Source of the DNA: an uncultured Actinomycetes bacterium
GTDB lineage: Bacteria > Actinomycetota > Thermoleophilia > Solirubrobacterales > Solirubrobacteraceae
Assembly (NCBI GenBank): GCA_937888775.1
Contig: CALAQT010000114.1
Span: forward strand, 1-15,348
Direction: 5' to 3'
DNA: 15,348 nucleotides
Part shown: positions 6,730 through 12,952 of the stretch, one piece after another
How positions within the stretch are numbered: the stretch's first letter is position 1
How the letters are laid out: every line of letters begins with the position of its first letter
The notes under the pieces: model-generated
Seen by the model: only the letters and a program-made list of their open reading frames with translations
Databases searched by the model: none
Told to the model about the DNA's origin: nothing
Translations under genes and position numbers: made by a program

Positions 6730-7976
6730 GCCAGCCGGCTCCCGCGCAGAATCGTCGGGATCACGCTGGCCGGCTCGACCTCCTGCTGCTCGCGGGACTC
6801 CATGTTCCTCAGGACCAACGGGGCGTCACCGTCCACGATCGCAACGTAGCGCGCGTCGAGCCGGTCCGCATGCTTGAGCTGACCCTTGAGCGAGCGACCG
6901 CTGAGCTCGAGCTGAGCGCTCAGCCCCGCACGACGGGCATCGTTGGCGAGCTTGAAGGCGGCGCGCGCGGCCCCCGGCTGGGCCAGCGCGACGAACAGGT
7001 CGACCAGCTCCGGCGCCAGCGGCAGCTCGCCCGCGGCAATCAGCATCCGCTCCACCCCGGCCGCCCAGCCCGACGCGGGCGTCGGAGCGCCGCCGAGCAT
7101 CTCGATCAGACCGTCGTAACGCCCGCCGCCCCCGACGCCCGATTGCGCGCCCAGCGCGTCGGAGGTGAACTCGAACACCGTCCGCACGTAGTAGTCCAGG
7201 CCGCGCACCAGCGTCGGGTCAAGCTCGTAGCTCAGGCCGGCGTCGTCCAGTAGCTCGCGCACGCGCGCGAAGTGCTCCTCGTCCGAGGGCGCCAGGCGAT
7301 CCAGAAGAGTCGGGGCGCCGCGCATGGTTTCCCGGGTGGTGCGGTCCCCGGCGTCGAAGGCGCGCATCGGGTTAAGATCGATCCGGGCGACGACCTCGGG
7401 CGAGAGGGCGTCCTGGTGGGCGCGCAGGTAGGCGGTTAGCTCGTCCCGGTACACGGCGCGCGTCTGCGGCGTGCCGAGGCTGGAAAGACGCAGCCGCGTG
7501 TCGCGAACCCCGAGTGCCTGCAGCAGCTCGGCGAGCAGCAGGATCAGCTCCGCGTCGGTCTCCGGCGTGGCGGATCCGATCGCCTCGGCCCCCACCTGCC
7601 AGAACTGGCGGTAACGCCCGCGCTGCGGCGCCTCGGCGCGAAAGAAGCTCGACAGGTACCACAGCTTCACGGGCTGGGGGAGCTTGTGCATCCCGTGCTC
7701 GAGGTAGGCCCGGCACACGGGTGCCGTGCCCTCAGGGCGCAGCGTCAGCGAGCGTCCGCCGCCGTCGTCGAACGTGTACATCTCCTTTGAGACAATGTCG
7801 GTCGCCTCGCCCACGCCGCGTGAGAACAGCTCGGTGGCCTCGAACGTCGGCGTCTCGATCCGGCGGTAGCCGGCTGCGCCCAGCAGCTTGCTGGCGCGGG
7901 ATTCGAGCACCTCGCGCCGGGCTGCGTCATCGGGAAGCACGTCATACGTGCCGCGGGGCGCTTGGATCGGGCTCAC
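6726..7976 (-). CDS. hisS: Histidine--tRNA ligase
   Basis: Class II HisRS of 416 residues, normal length. It begins with the family signature RGTYDVLPDD (8-17). Motif 1 lies in YRRIETPTFEATELFSRGVG (37-56). TLRPEGTAPVCRAY (78-91) is the TXE-type ATP-binding loop. Motif 2 is FFRAEAPQRGRYRQFWQVGA (111-130). The histidine-binding HisA motif is LVRGLDYYVRTVFE (256-269), HisB is GGGGRYDGL (282-290) and motif 3 is GWAAGVERM (303-311). A class IIa anticodon-binding domain follows from about 324. The start is GTG (7974-7976), chosen because homology begins at once; no Shine-Dalgarno sequence is visible. A strong hairpin lies directly upstream, between the metallo-hydrolase stop and this start. It forms a pair with aspS, as in many Actinobacteria. 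Confidence 0.97.
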   Translation of the reverse strand: MSPIQAPRGTYDVLPDDAARREVLESRASKLLGAAGYRRIETPTFEATELFSRGVGEATDIVSKEMYTFDDGGGRSLTLRPEGTAPVCRAYLEHGMHKLPQPVKLWYLSSFFRAEAPQRGRYRQFWQVGAEAIGSATPETDAELILLLAELLQALGVRDTRLRLSSLGTPQTRAVYRDELTAYLRAHQDALSPEVVARIDLNPMRAFDAGDRTTRETMRGAPTLLDRLAPSDEEHFARVRELLDDAGLSYELDPTLVRGLDYYVRTVFEFTSDALGAQSGVGGGGRYDGLIEMLGGAPTPASGWAAGVERMLIAAGELPLAPELVDLFVALAQPGAARAAFKLANDARRAGLSAQLELSGRSLKGQLKHADRLDARYVAIVDGDAPLVLRNMESREQQEVEPASVIPTILRGSRLA

Positions 7977-7980
7977 CGCT

Positions 7981-8029
7981 GCGCGAGTGTCGTGAGTCGA
8001 AATCTCTGACTCACGACACTAACTCGCGC
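7981..8029 (-). promoter_or_regulatory. Strong hairpin at the hydrolase stop / hisS start junction
   Basis: AGTGTCGTGAGTC (7986-7998) and GACTCACGACACT (8008-8020) form a perfect 13-bp inverted repeat with a 9-nt loop. Outside it, GCGCG (7981-7985) pairs with CGCGC (8025-8029) across a 4-nt bulge, giving 18 bp in all. The TGA stop of the metallo-hydrolase is inside one arm, and the hisS GTG begins 4 nt beyond the outer stem. No T-run follows, so it is not a standard intrinsic terminator. It may act as an attenuator, RNase or transcript-end barrier, or a translational control element for hisS. Confidence 0.7.
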
Positions 8030-8655
8030 AGGAAGGGATTGGTCGCGCTCTCCTGTCCGAGCGTGGTGATCCCCATGTGACCGGGATAGACGGTCGTCTC
8101 AGGCGGGAAGGTGGACGTCAGCGAGCCGATCGAGGCCAGCAGCGTCGGCCAGTCCCCGCCGGGGAGATCGACGCGCCCGACCGAACCCTGGAACAGGACG
8201 TCGCCGGAGAACAGCGCATCCTCACCGCGGGCCGCGTAGGTGACATGGCCCGGGCTATGACCGGGCGTGAACACCACGTCGAAGGTCAGGCCGGCGAGCT
8301 CCAGCGTGTCGCCGCCGGCCACCGTGTGATCGGCTTCGTAGCTCTCAAACGGCCCGAACCCCGGCCAGGGGACGAAGTCCATGATGTTGGCCAGTACGTG
8401 GGTCTCGAGCTCCGGGCAGTAGACGGGCGCGCCGGTCGCCTTGGCGACCGGGGCCACGGCGCCGATGTGGTCAAAGTGCGTGTGCGTGATCAGGATCGCG
8501 GCAACGAGCTCGATTTCGAGCGACTTGAGCGCGGCGAGGATTCGCGGCGCGTCGTCGCCCGGATCCACGATCACGGCCTCGGTGGCGTCCGGGCGGCGCA
8601 CGATGTAGCAGTTCTCCTGCACCGGGCCGACGGTGAACATGCGCGCGTCGATCAT
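8011..8655 (-). CDS. Metallo-beta-lactamase-fold hydrolase, glyoxalase II-like (YcbL type)
   Basis: A 214-residue cytoplasmic metallo-hydrolase without a signal peptide. It has the complete ligand set: HTHFDH (58-63, HxHxDH), His133 in TPGHSPGHV, Asp152 in FSGDVLFQGSVGRVDL, and His193 in YPGHM. NCYIV near the N-terminus and the size near 210 residues match the YcbL/glyoxalase-II-like group, which hydrolyse hydroxyacylglutathione-like thioesters in vitro. Actinobacteria generally lack glutathione, so the physiological substrate is unknown. The ATG overlaps the previous stop (ATGA), showing coupling to the small membrane protein gene. The C-terminal codons and stop form part of the hairpin before hisS. 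An MBL hydrolase upstream of hisS is a recurrent actinobacterial arrangement. Confidence 0.93.
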   Translation of the reverse strand: MIDARMFTVGPVQENCYIVRRPDATEAVIVDPGDDAPRILAALKSLEIELVAAILITHTHFDHIGAVAPVAKATGAPVYCPELETHVLANIMDFVPWPGFGPFESYEADHTVAGGDTLELAGLTFDVVFTPGHSPGHVTYAARGEDALFSGDVLFQGSVGRVDLPGGDWPTLLASIGSLTSTFPPETTVYPGHMGITTLGQESATNPFLRELVS

Positions 8656-9005
8656 TTTCCGGCGTTCTGCTTGCGCTGACGGCGGTTGTAGAGATAGCGC
8701 TCCAGGTAATAGCCGCTCGGCACGTACAGACCGAACGCGAAGATGCCGAACACGATCGATGCCGCGACGTTCCCCTTCGAGGTCAGCAGCAGGAAGACGA
8801 ACATCAGCGCCGCCGCAAGCCCCGCCCGCTTGAACGCGGCCTCCCAGGTCGGCGGAGTGTTCAGCCGTTGCGCCCGAGCTTGTACTTTGGACTGCTTCTT
8901 CTTCTCATCGGCGCTCAGGGGGCGGCCGGTGCGCCCGCGCGCGGAAACCGTGCCGGCGGCGGTTCCGCGGTGCTTGCTGCGGCGCTTGCGCTTGGTCTGG
9001 GCCAT
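8652..9005 (-). CDS. Small basic membrane protein of unknown function
   Basis: A 117-residue protein I can describe but not name. Residues 1-50 are highly charged and basic (MAQTKRKRRSKHRG, then GRTGRPLSADEKKK). Two hydrophobic segments follow, about 60-76 and 80-99, joined by a tight SKGN turn, and a basic tail ends in RRQRKQNAGK. With both termini strongly basic, a two-helix hairpin with N- and C-termini in the cytoplasm is expected, possibly touching nucleic acid or ribosomes. I prefer the ATG at 9003-9005 because the sequence has the look of a natural N-terminus and because the upstream 78 nt are a duplicated piece of ftcD. The alternative is a GTG at 9083 overlapping the ftcD stop (GTGA), adding 26 residues. 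A TAAGCT element 10 nt before the ATG could give it its own promoter. Its stop overlaps the hydrolase start. Confidence 0.8.
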   Translation of the reverse strand: MAQTKRKRRSKHRGTAAGTVSARGRTGRPLSADEKKKQSKVQARAQRLNTPPTWEAAFKRAGLAAALMFVFLLLTSKGNVAASIVFGIFAFGLYVPSGYYLERYLYNRRQRKQNAGK

Positions 9006-9037
9006 TGTTCTATGGAGCTTACTTGCGCGCCGCGCGT

Positions 9038-9118
9038 AACGGGTGGCGCGTGAGGACTTCTTCGATCGTTTGGCACCCGTCACTGGTGGCGCGTGAGAGC
9101 TTCCTCGATCGTGTCGCG
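9038..9118 (-). repeat. Tandem duplication of the ftcD 3' end
   Basis: On the minus strand, the last codons of ftcD (encoding TIEEALTRH and the stop) are repeated 43 nt downstream. Over the 35 nt from ACGATCGA to ACG, 30 positions match by eye. The copy would encode TIEEVLTRHPL but is out of frame with ftcD and has lost the stop (TGA to TTA). It fills the spacer between ftcD and the ATG of the next gene. Confidence 0.75.
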
Positions 9119-9940
9119 GTTTCTAACCAGCAGGTCGGCCGGGAAGCCATCGAACGCCGCCGCCGGCGCCAGGCCGACGAGCTCGGCCGCCACTGCGACG
9201 GCGTGGCGGCGGATCGCCTCGACGACTGTGGCCAGTGGCGTGGCGCGATGGTCCTCGACGTTCATCGACACCTGCGCCACCCGTGGGCCCGACAGCCACA
9301 GCCCGATCGCTCGCAGTCCGGGCAGCCCCTCGCCTCCCCCTTCCCGGATCAGCGCGGCGATCGCCTTGGCCTCGCGCTCAGTGGCCGGCGCCGCTAGCTC
9401 GACGTTGAACGCCACCAGGGGCGCACGGGCGGCGACGAGCACCGCCCCGCCGGTGGGATGCAGCCGCCGAGGACCGAAATCAGGCGTGAGCTCGCCGGCG
9501 GCGATCCGCTGGGCCAGCGTCGCCGGGCCGCCGCGGCGCAGCTGTGCCCGCGTGCGGCCGTCGGCGAGGATGCCGTACAGGAACACGGGCAGCTGCAGCT
9601 GATCGCCGAGCAGGTCGGCGAGCACCAGCGCCTCGGCGCACGCGGCGCCCCGGTCGGCGTCGCTGCGGTAGACGATCGGCGCCACGTCGATCGCGCCGAC
9701 GCGTGGGTGGATCCCCGTGTGCTGGTCGATCCGAACCTGGTCCAGCGCCACGGCGGCGCCGTCGGTGACCCTTCTCGCCAGCGTTCCGGGCGGCCCGGCA
9801 AGCGTGAACACGCTGCGGTGGTGGTCCGGGTCGGCGTGGACGTTGAGCAGTGGGGAGCCGAACGCAGCAGCGATCGCGTCGATGGCGTGACGGCTGCGCC
9901 CCTCGGAGACGTTGGGGACCGCCAGCAGGGTGCCGGTCAC
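9080..9940 (-). CDS. ftcD: Glutamate formimidoyltransferase
   Basis: Transfers the formimino group (or, in some bacteria, formyl) between N-formimino-L-glutamate and tetrahydrofolate, linking histidine breakdown to one-carbon metabolism. This is a stand-alone 286-residue transferase with the N- and C-terminal formiminotransferase subdomains but no cyclodeaminase domain. Signatures are LLAVPNVSEGR (5-15), HADPDHHRSVFTLAG (35-49), the HTGIHPRVGAIDVAPIVY block (74-91) carrying the conserved active-site histidine, and LVAFNVELAA about two-thirds along. The start is GTG at 9938-9940, overlapping the aminopeptidase stop as GTGA. No other histidine-utilisation gene is in the window, so its role here may be formyl/formimino salvage into folate. 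A duplicated copy of its 3' end follows the stop. Confidence 0.93.
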   Translation of the reverse strand: MTGTLLAVPNVSEGRSRHAIDAIAAAFGSPLLNVHADPDHHRSVFTLAGPPGTLARRVTDGAAVALDQVRIDQHTGIHPRVGAIDVAPIVYRSDADRGAACAEALVLADLLGDQLQLPVFLYGILADGRTRAQLRRGGPATLAQRIAAGELTPDFGPRRLHPTGGAVLVAARAPLVAFNVELAAPATEREAKAIAALIREGGGEGLPGLRAIGLWLSGPRVAQVSMNVEDHRATPLATVVEAIRRHAVAVAAELVGLAPAAAFDGFPADLLVRNRDTIEEALTRHQ

Positions 9941-10899
9941 TGCCCGTCGTCGTGGTCATTTAGCACGTATCGCCCGGCCTCCAGCACGGTGCGCCCGTCG
10001 ACCTGCAGCGAAGCGTCGAGCACCACCACGTCGAGATGGATCGGTACCGAGACCGTGCCGCCGATCCCGGCGCTGGCGCCAAAGGCGACGTGCACCGTGC
10101 CGAGGATCTTCTCGTCCTCCAGCACGTTGCCGATAAGGCGGGCGCGCTCGTTGGTGCCGATGCCGAGCTCGGCGAGGTTGGTGCCGAGCTCCCCGTGCAC
10201 CTGGAGTCGCTTCAGGTACTCCGGGCCCAGGCCGCCGTCGGCGGCGACGATCCGGCCGCCCTGCACGGTCAACGTCGCCGGCTGCTCGGACAGGCCGAAC
10301 GGGGCAAGAGAGGCGGCGACGATCCTCCCCTCCCCGCCCGCGGGCGCGATGAAGCCCTCGCCGCAGGGCAGGTTTCCAAACGCACCGGCCGCGGTCAGGT
10401 CGCCGTCGTCAGACAGGCCCGTGCGGCCACCCAGGTCAAGCCGGAAATCCGATCCGCGCGGGCACGTGAGCCGCGCCTCCTCGGCGTCGCCAAGCAGCGC
10501 CGCGACGGCCTGGGAGCGCGACGCCATCAGATCGAAGTCGATCGCCATCGCGCGCGCCAGCATGTCCTCGGTCACCCCCGGCAGCGTCGCGCCGCGGGCG
10601 CCGGCCTCAGTGGCCCGCTTGCGCGCGGTGGTATGACTGAGCGAGCGGCTCGTCGGCGCAATGAACACGTCGCAGGCACCCAGGGCAGCGGCGACCGACC
10701 GGGGCGGCTCGGTACCGTCAGTGGCCCGCTCGTCCATCACCATCAGCACGCTGTCGGCGCCGACCGCCGCAGCCTCGACGCGCAGCGCCTCGCCGATCGA
10801 GCGCGTGCCGGCGTCGACGATCACGAGCACGTCCTCGCCTTCCCGGATCGCCAGGCAGCGTGTGACTACGGCCTGCAGCGCGGCAGTCAGATCGGACAT
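9937..10899 (-). CDS. M29-type aminopeptidase (AmpS/AmpT-like, short form)
   Basis: A cytoplasmic metallo-aminopeptidase of about 320 residues, shorter than the classical 370-410-residue M29 enzymes. Numbering from the chosen start, likely metal ligands and family blocks are Glu181 in NLPCGEGFIAP, Glu244 in NLAELGIGTN, Glu261/Glu263 in GNVLEDEKILG, His270 in GTVHVAFG, and His288/Asp290 in IHLDVVVLD. This is the COG2309 pattern. I choose the ATG at 10897-10899 because a TATGAT -10 hexamer ends 7 nt before it, implying leaderless initiation. An in-frame ATG at 10909-10911 overlaps that -10 and could not be on such a transcript. Its stop overlaps the ftcD start (GTGA). It is the first gene of the operon leading to hisS-aspS. 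Substrate range is unknown. Confidence 0.85.
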   Translation of the reverse strand: MSDLTAALQAVVTRCLAIREGEDVLVIVDAGTRSIGEALRVEAAAVGADSVLMVMDERATDGTEPPRSVAAALGACDVFIAPTSRSLSHTTARKRATEAGARGATLPGVTEDMLARAMAIDFDLMASRSQAVAALLGDAEEARLTCPRGSDFRLDLGGRTGLSDDGDLTAAGAFGNLPCGEGFIAPAGGEGRIVAASLAPFGLSEQPATLTVQGGRIVAADGGLGPEYLKRLQVHGELGTNLAELGIGTNERARLIGNVLEDEKILGTVHVAFGASAGIGGTVSVPIHLDVVVLDASLQVDGRTVLEAGRYVLNDHDDGQ

Positions 10900-10906
10900 C
10901 GCGCGG

Positions 10907-10912
10907 ATCATA
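10907..10912 (-). promoter_or_regulatory. -10 element of the aminopeptidase-ftcD-hydrolase-hisS-aspS operon
   Basis: TATGAT on the minus strand matches TATAAT at five of six positions and ends 7 nt before the preferred ATG, so the start codon should coincide with the transcription start. No -35-like hexamer is evident at 16-18 nt. This element decides the start codon of the aminopeptidase gene. Confidence 0.55.
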
Positions 10913-11258
10913 TGGACCGGGTGGGCCTGGGCGCCCGGCGGGTCCTGTGTCCCCCGGGGTCTCCCGCGGGGCGAGGGTTCTCCGCCGGCGCGTGTGACGA
11001 TCCCGAACCGGCGCGTGTGACGATCCCGAGCCGACGCATGCCGCGATCCCGAGCCGACGCATGCCGCGATCCCGAGCCGACGCTGCGATGTCAGTGCCGC
11101 GTTCCGGAAGTCCTTTGCCGGTCTGGCGAGCGGCTAGGCGTAACTGGGCGTGCTCCCCGGCCTGGCTTGTACCGGACACGTATTCAGGCGGCCGCGGGAC
11201 GGCGGTCAGGCGCGTCGAAACACAGCCAAAGCGCTACGGGATTCCGAGAACGGTGCAC
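10913..11258. other. Non-coding region between the aminopeptidase promoter and the tRNA gene
   Basis: About 345 nt with no open frame resembling a protein on either strand. It holds GC-rich self-complementary sequence (10920-10975), the 23-bp tandem array at 10984-11083, and an apparently unstructured stretch of lower GC up to the tRNA promoter. The aminopeptidase and tRNA genes diverge from this region. Confidence 0.6.
10984..11083. repeat. Tandem array, 4.4 copies of a 23-bp unit
   Basis: Units start at 10984, 11007, 11030 and 11053, with a partial fifth at 11076-11083. Units 1 and 2 share GTGTGACGATCCCGA and differ from each other at one base. Units 3 and 4 are identical to each other and carry GCATGCCGCGATCCCGA. 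The GATCCCGA end is constant. The pairwise pattern suggests two rounds of duplication. The array lies between divergent transcription units. Confidence 0.9.
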
Positions 11259-11264
11259 TAGACT
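11259..11264 (+). promoter_or_regulatory. Candidate -10 element of the tRNA gene
   Basis: TAGACT on the plus strand ends 11 nt before the tRNA 5' end, leaving a short 5' leader for RNase P. A -35 match at 17-18 nt is poor. Confidence 0.4.
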
Positions 11265-11275
11265 GCCCGCTCCTC

Positions 11276-11349
11276 GCCGGAGTAGCTCAGTCGGTTAGAG
11301 CAGCGGAATCATAATCCGCGTGTCGGGGGTTCGAGTCCCTCCTCCGGCA
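11276..11349 (+). tRNA. tRNA with CAU anticodon (elongator Met, or Ile2)
   Basis: A full cloverleaf folds. The acceptor stem is GCCGGAG (11276-11282) with CTCCGGC (11342-11348) and discriminator A at 11349. The D stem is GCTC/GAGC with loop AGTCGGTTA. The anticodon stem GCGGA/TCCGC encloses loop ATCATAA with CAT at 11310-11312. The variable loop is GTGTC. The T arm at 11325-11341 has loop TTCGAGT and one G-U pair. CCA is not encoded. The fully paired acceptor end argues against initiator tRNA, which has a mismatched first pair. Elongator Met and lysidine-modified Ile2 cannot be separated by anticodon alone. The 3' half is the likely insertion site of the element to its right. Confidence 0.95.
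11320..11349. other. Presumed attachment site (attL) in the tRNA 3' end
   Basis: The integrase gene lies just beyond the tRNA 3' end and points towards it, the standard layout for tyrosine-integrase elements using the T-arm and acceptor 3' half as the attachment core. The tRNA is intact, as expected when the element restores the 3' end. I found no second copy of the GGTTCGAGTCCCTCC core to the right in this window, so the core limits are inferred. Confidence 0.45.
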
Positions 11350-11388
11350 TTCAGCTAGTTCGGGCAAATCCCTGGAAATCATGCGGAT

Positions 11389-11433
11389 GTAGATCGTAGA
11401 GACTGGGTGCATCGGTGCCCAACGATCCCCTAC
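11389..11433 (+). other. Structured segment between the tRNA and integrase genes
   Basis: GTAGATCGT (11389-11397) can pair with ACGATC plus TAC (11422-11433) around a CCC bulge, and inside it TGGGTGC (11404-11410) pairs with GTGCCCA (11415-11421) allowing two G-U pairs. The fold is better on the plus strand. No T-run follows. It could shape the attachment region or the end of the tRNA transcript. Confidence 0.3.
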
Positions 11434-11438
11434 AGATA

Positions 11439-11478
11439 TCAGCGGCGCTGACAGTCCTGTCCATATTCCTGTCCACAT
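11439..11478. repeat. 12-bp direct repeats and adjacent palindrome beside the integrase (possible arm or accessory sites)
   Basis: TCCTGTCCATAT (11455-11466) and TCCTGTCCACAT (11467-11478) are adjacent direct repeats differing at one base. Next to them TCAGCG and CGCTGA (11439-11451) form a 6-bp palindrome around one base. They lie directly after the integrase stop, between the gene and the presumed attachment core. Tyrosine integrases and excisionases commonly bind short direct repeats at this place, but the assignment is by position only. Confidence 0.45.
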
Positions 11479-11479
11479 T

Positions 11480-12844
11480 TCACGGCTCTAAGTGTCCGAT
11501 CTCGGCGGCGAGGTAGGCCTCCAGCTTCTCGCGCGCGGTGGTGCCGCGCGGAACCGGCAGATTCTTGATGTAGCGGCCGGTCGTCACCAGGTCCGCGTGC
11601 CCCAGGTACTCCTGGATCTGCTTGAGGTTGTAGCCGGCCGCCATCAAGAAGCTGGCGTAGGTGTGGCGGGCCTCGTGCAGCGTCACGCGGGCGAGCCCGG
11701 CTCGCTCCCAGGTGGCGTCCGCGCGGGCCTGCCACTTGCCCGAAAGCACTGAGCGCTTGACGATCCGCCCAGTCTCTGGACGGCCCACGCGCATCCACTC
11801 CTCACGCAGGATCTTCTTCAGCGGACCGACCATCGGGACGCGCCGCCCTTCGCCTGCGTCACTCTTCGACTTGGCGACCATGATCTCGTCGGCCTCCCAG
11901 AACACATGCGGCCACTGCGCCCGGCCGATCTCGCTGCGGCGCATGCCGGTGTAGAACGCGAGGCCCCAGCCGGCCCGGTCGCCGGTCTCGCGCGAGCGCC
12001 GGCCATCAGGTGTCTTGTAGAGCTCCCAGCGCCTGACTTTGCCGACGAGCGCGTCGCTCACGCCGAAGCGCCGTCCGAGCGCAACGGCGCTCTGGCTTGA
12101 CGCCCGGATCTCAGTGACGGACTCCCAGCTCAGCGCTCCGGCACTGTCGCTCACCGGAAGCGCCTCGATCAGCTTCGCCGCCTCGTCGGCGGTCGCGACC
12201 CGCTCCCGCAGCTTCCCGTCGTTCGCCGGCATCTCGAGCTCGCGCGTCGGGTCGTTCGTGACAACCCTCAGATTCGGACGCCTGGCGTACGCGTAGATGT
12301 GCCGGATCACCGCAAGGTACGTGGCGATCCGCGAGTGCGACTTGCCGTCCCGGACGAGCTCGTCGATGATCGACTGCCAATAGGAATCGTCGAGCGCCGC
12401 GATCGGCCGCTGCCCGCACCGATGGATCAGCGCCAGCGATCGAGCAGCGGCTTTTGTGTCGCGCCCACCCGCGCCGCCGAACAGGACGCCTCGGTAGTCG
12501 GCGATCGTGGTTTCCGACAGCTGCTTGCTGCGGCCGCGGCGCCGTGCATAGGTACCGGCCTCGACCAGCGCCCACCACTCCGTCGCGACATCCCCGAAGG
12601 TCGGCCCGTCGCGCCGGCTCGTCCGCACCGACCGCTCAGCTCTAGCTTCGTGCCCGTCCCAGCTGACCGCCGAGGCGCGATCCTTGAACACGGGGCTCCA
12701 TCGAGCCTTGCCATCGATCCAGCGGCGCGTGCGGTAGGACGGCTCGCATCGGCACCGCCGCGCCTCATCGTCGTAAGCCGGGCAGCTTCGACTGTGGCGG
12801 ACATAGAGGCCGGTAGTGCGAGTCTTGCGGTATTCGTCAGGCAT
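11480..12844 (-). CDS. Tyrosine recombinase (phage/element integrase) with an HTH-like insertion
   Basis: Site-specific integrase of 454 residues from the preferred ATG. The N-terminal region has a Cys-rich arm-binding segment (Cys21, Cys31, Cys33 in RSCPAYDDEARRCRCEPSYR) followed by a WSPVFKDRASAVSW strand. A SAM-like core-binding domain spans about 80-205. Catalytic residues are Arg302 in TGMRRSE, Lys325 or Lys327 in MVAKSKSDAGEGRRVP, His390 and Arg393 in LHEARHTYASF, His416 in YLGHADLVTTGRY, and the nucleophile Tyr425. All are present, so it looks functional. Residues about 241-283 are an extra segment resembling a helix-turn-helix (ALGRRFGVSDALVGKVRRW), inserted before the first catalytic arginine. 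An upstream GTG at 12895 would add 17 residues; neither start has a Shine-Dalgarno sequence. It points at the tRNA 3' end, 130 nt away. Confidence 0.95.
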   Translation of the reverse strand: MPDEYRKTRTTGLYVRHSRSCPAYDDEARRCRCEPSYRTRRWIDGKARWSPVFKDRASAVSWDGHEARAERSVRTSRRDGPTFGDVATEWWALVEAGTYARRRGRSKQLSETTIADYRGVLFGGAGGRDTKAAARSLALIHRCGQRPIAALDDSYWQSIIDELVRDGKSHSRIATYLAVIRHIYAYARRPNLRVVTNDPTRELEMPANDGKLRERVATADEAAKLIEALPVSDSAGALSWESVTEIRASSQSAVALGRRFGVSDALVGKVRRWELYKTPDGRRSRETGDRAGWGLAFYTGMRRSEIGRAQWPHVFWEADEIMVAKSKSDAGEGRRVPMVGPLKKILREEWMRVGRPETGRIVKRSVLSGKWQARADATWERAGLARVTLHEARHTYASFLMAAGYNLKQIQEYLGHADLVTTGRYIKNLPVPRGTTAREKLEAYLAAEIGHLEP

Positions 12845-12929
12845 CGAGTTGCTGGGCGGTTGGCTGGACACGTCGTCGTCACACCCGAGCCGCACAGCCG
12901 ATGATCCCGCGCGAACGGCCCCGTAGCAA

Positions 12930-12947
12930 GCTCCGCCCGCGCGGAGC
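12930..12947. promoter_or_regulatory. 7-bp GC-rich hairpin between the excisionase-like gene and the integrase gene
   Basis: GCTCCGC (12930-12936) and GCGGAGC (12941-12947) pair perfectly around CCGC. It is in the 57-108-nt gap between the HTH gene stop and the integrase start. On the minus strand it is followed by TTGCT, not a clear U-tract. It may be a weak terminator that limits integrase expression, or an operator. Confidence 0.45.
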
Positions 12948-12952
12948 GGTGC

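Noticed and set aside
7981..8029. Standard rho-independent terminator after the metallo-hydrolase
   Set aside because: The stem is strong but no T-run follows on either strand, and hisS begins 4 nt beyond it.
9006..9083. A 26-residue N-terminal extension of the small membrane protein starting at a GTG that overlaps the ftcD stop
   Set aside because: Not fully excluded, but this DNA is a shifted duplicate of the ftcD tail and the ATG at 9005 begins a natural-looking N-terminus.
10984..11083. CRISPR array
   Set aside because: The 23-bp units are directly adjacent with no unique spacers, so this is a simple tandem repeat.
10036..11298. A 420-codon plus-strand frame over the aminopeptidase gene and the tandem repeats
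   Set aside because: It is antisense to conserved M29 motifs and continues through the non-coding repeat array into the tRNA.
11287..11478. A minus-strand open frame across the tRNA, with a C-terminus reading RRRDSNPRHADYDSAALTD
   Set aside because: This is the antisense translation of a tRNA. Such strings are familiar false predictions over tRNA genes, and the cloverleaf here is complete.
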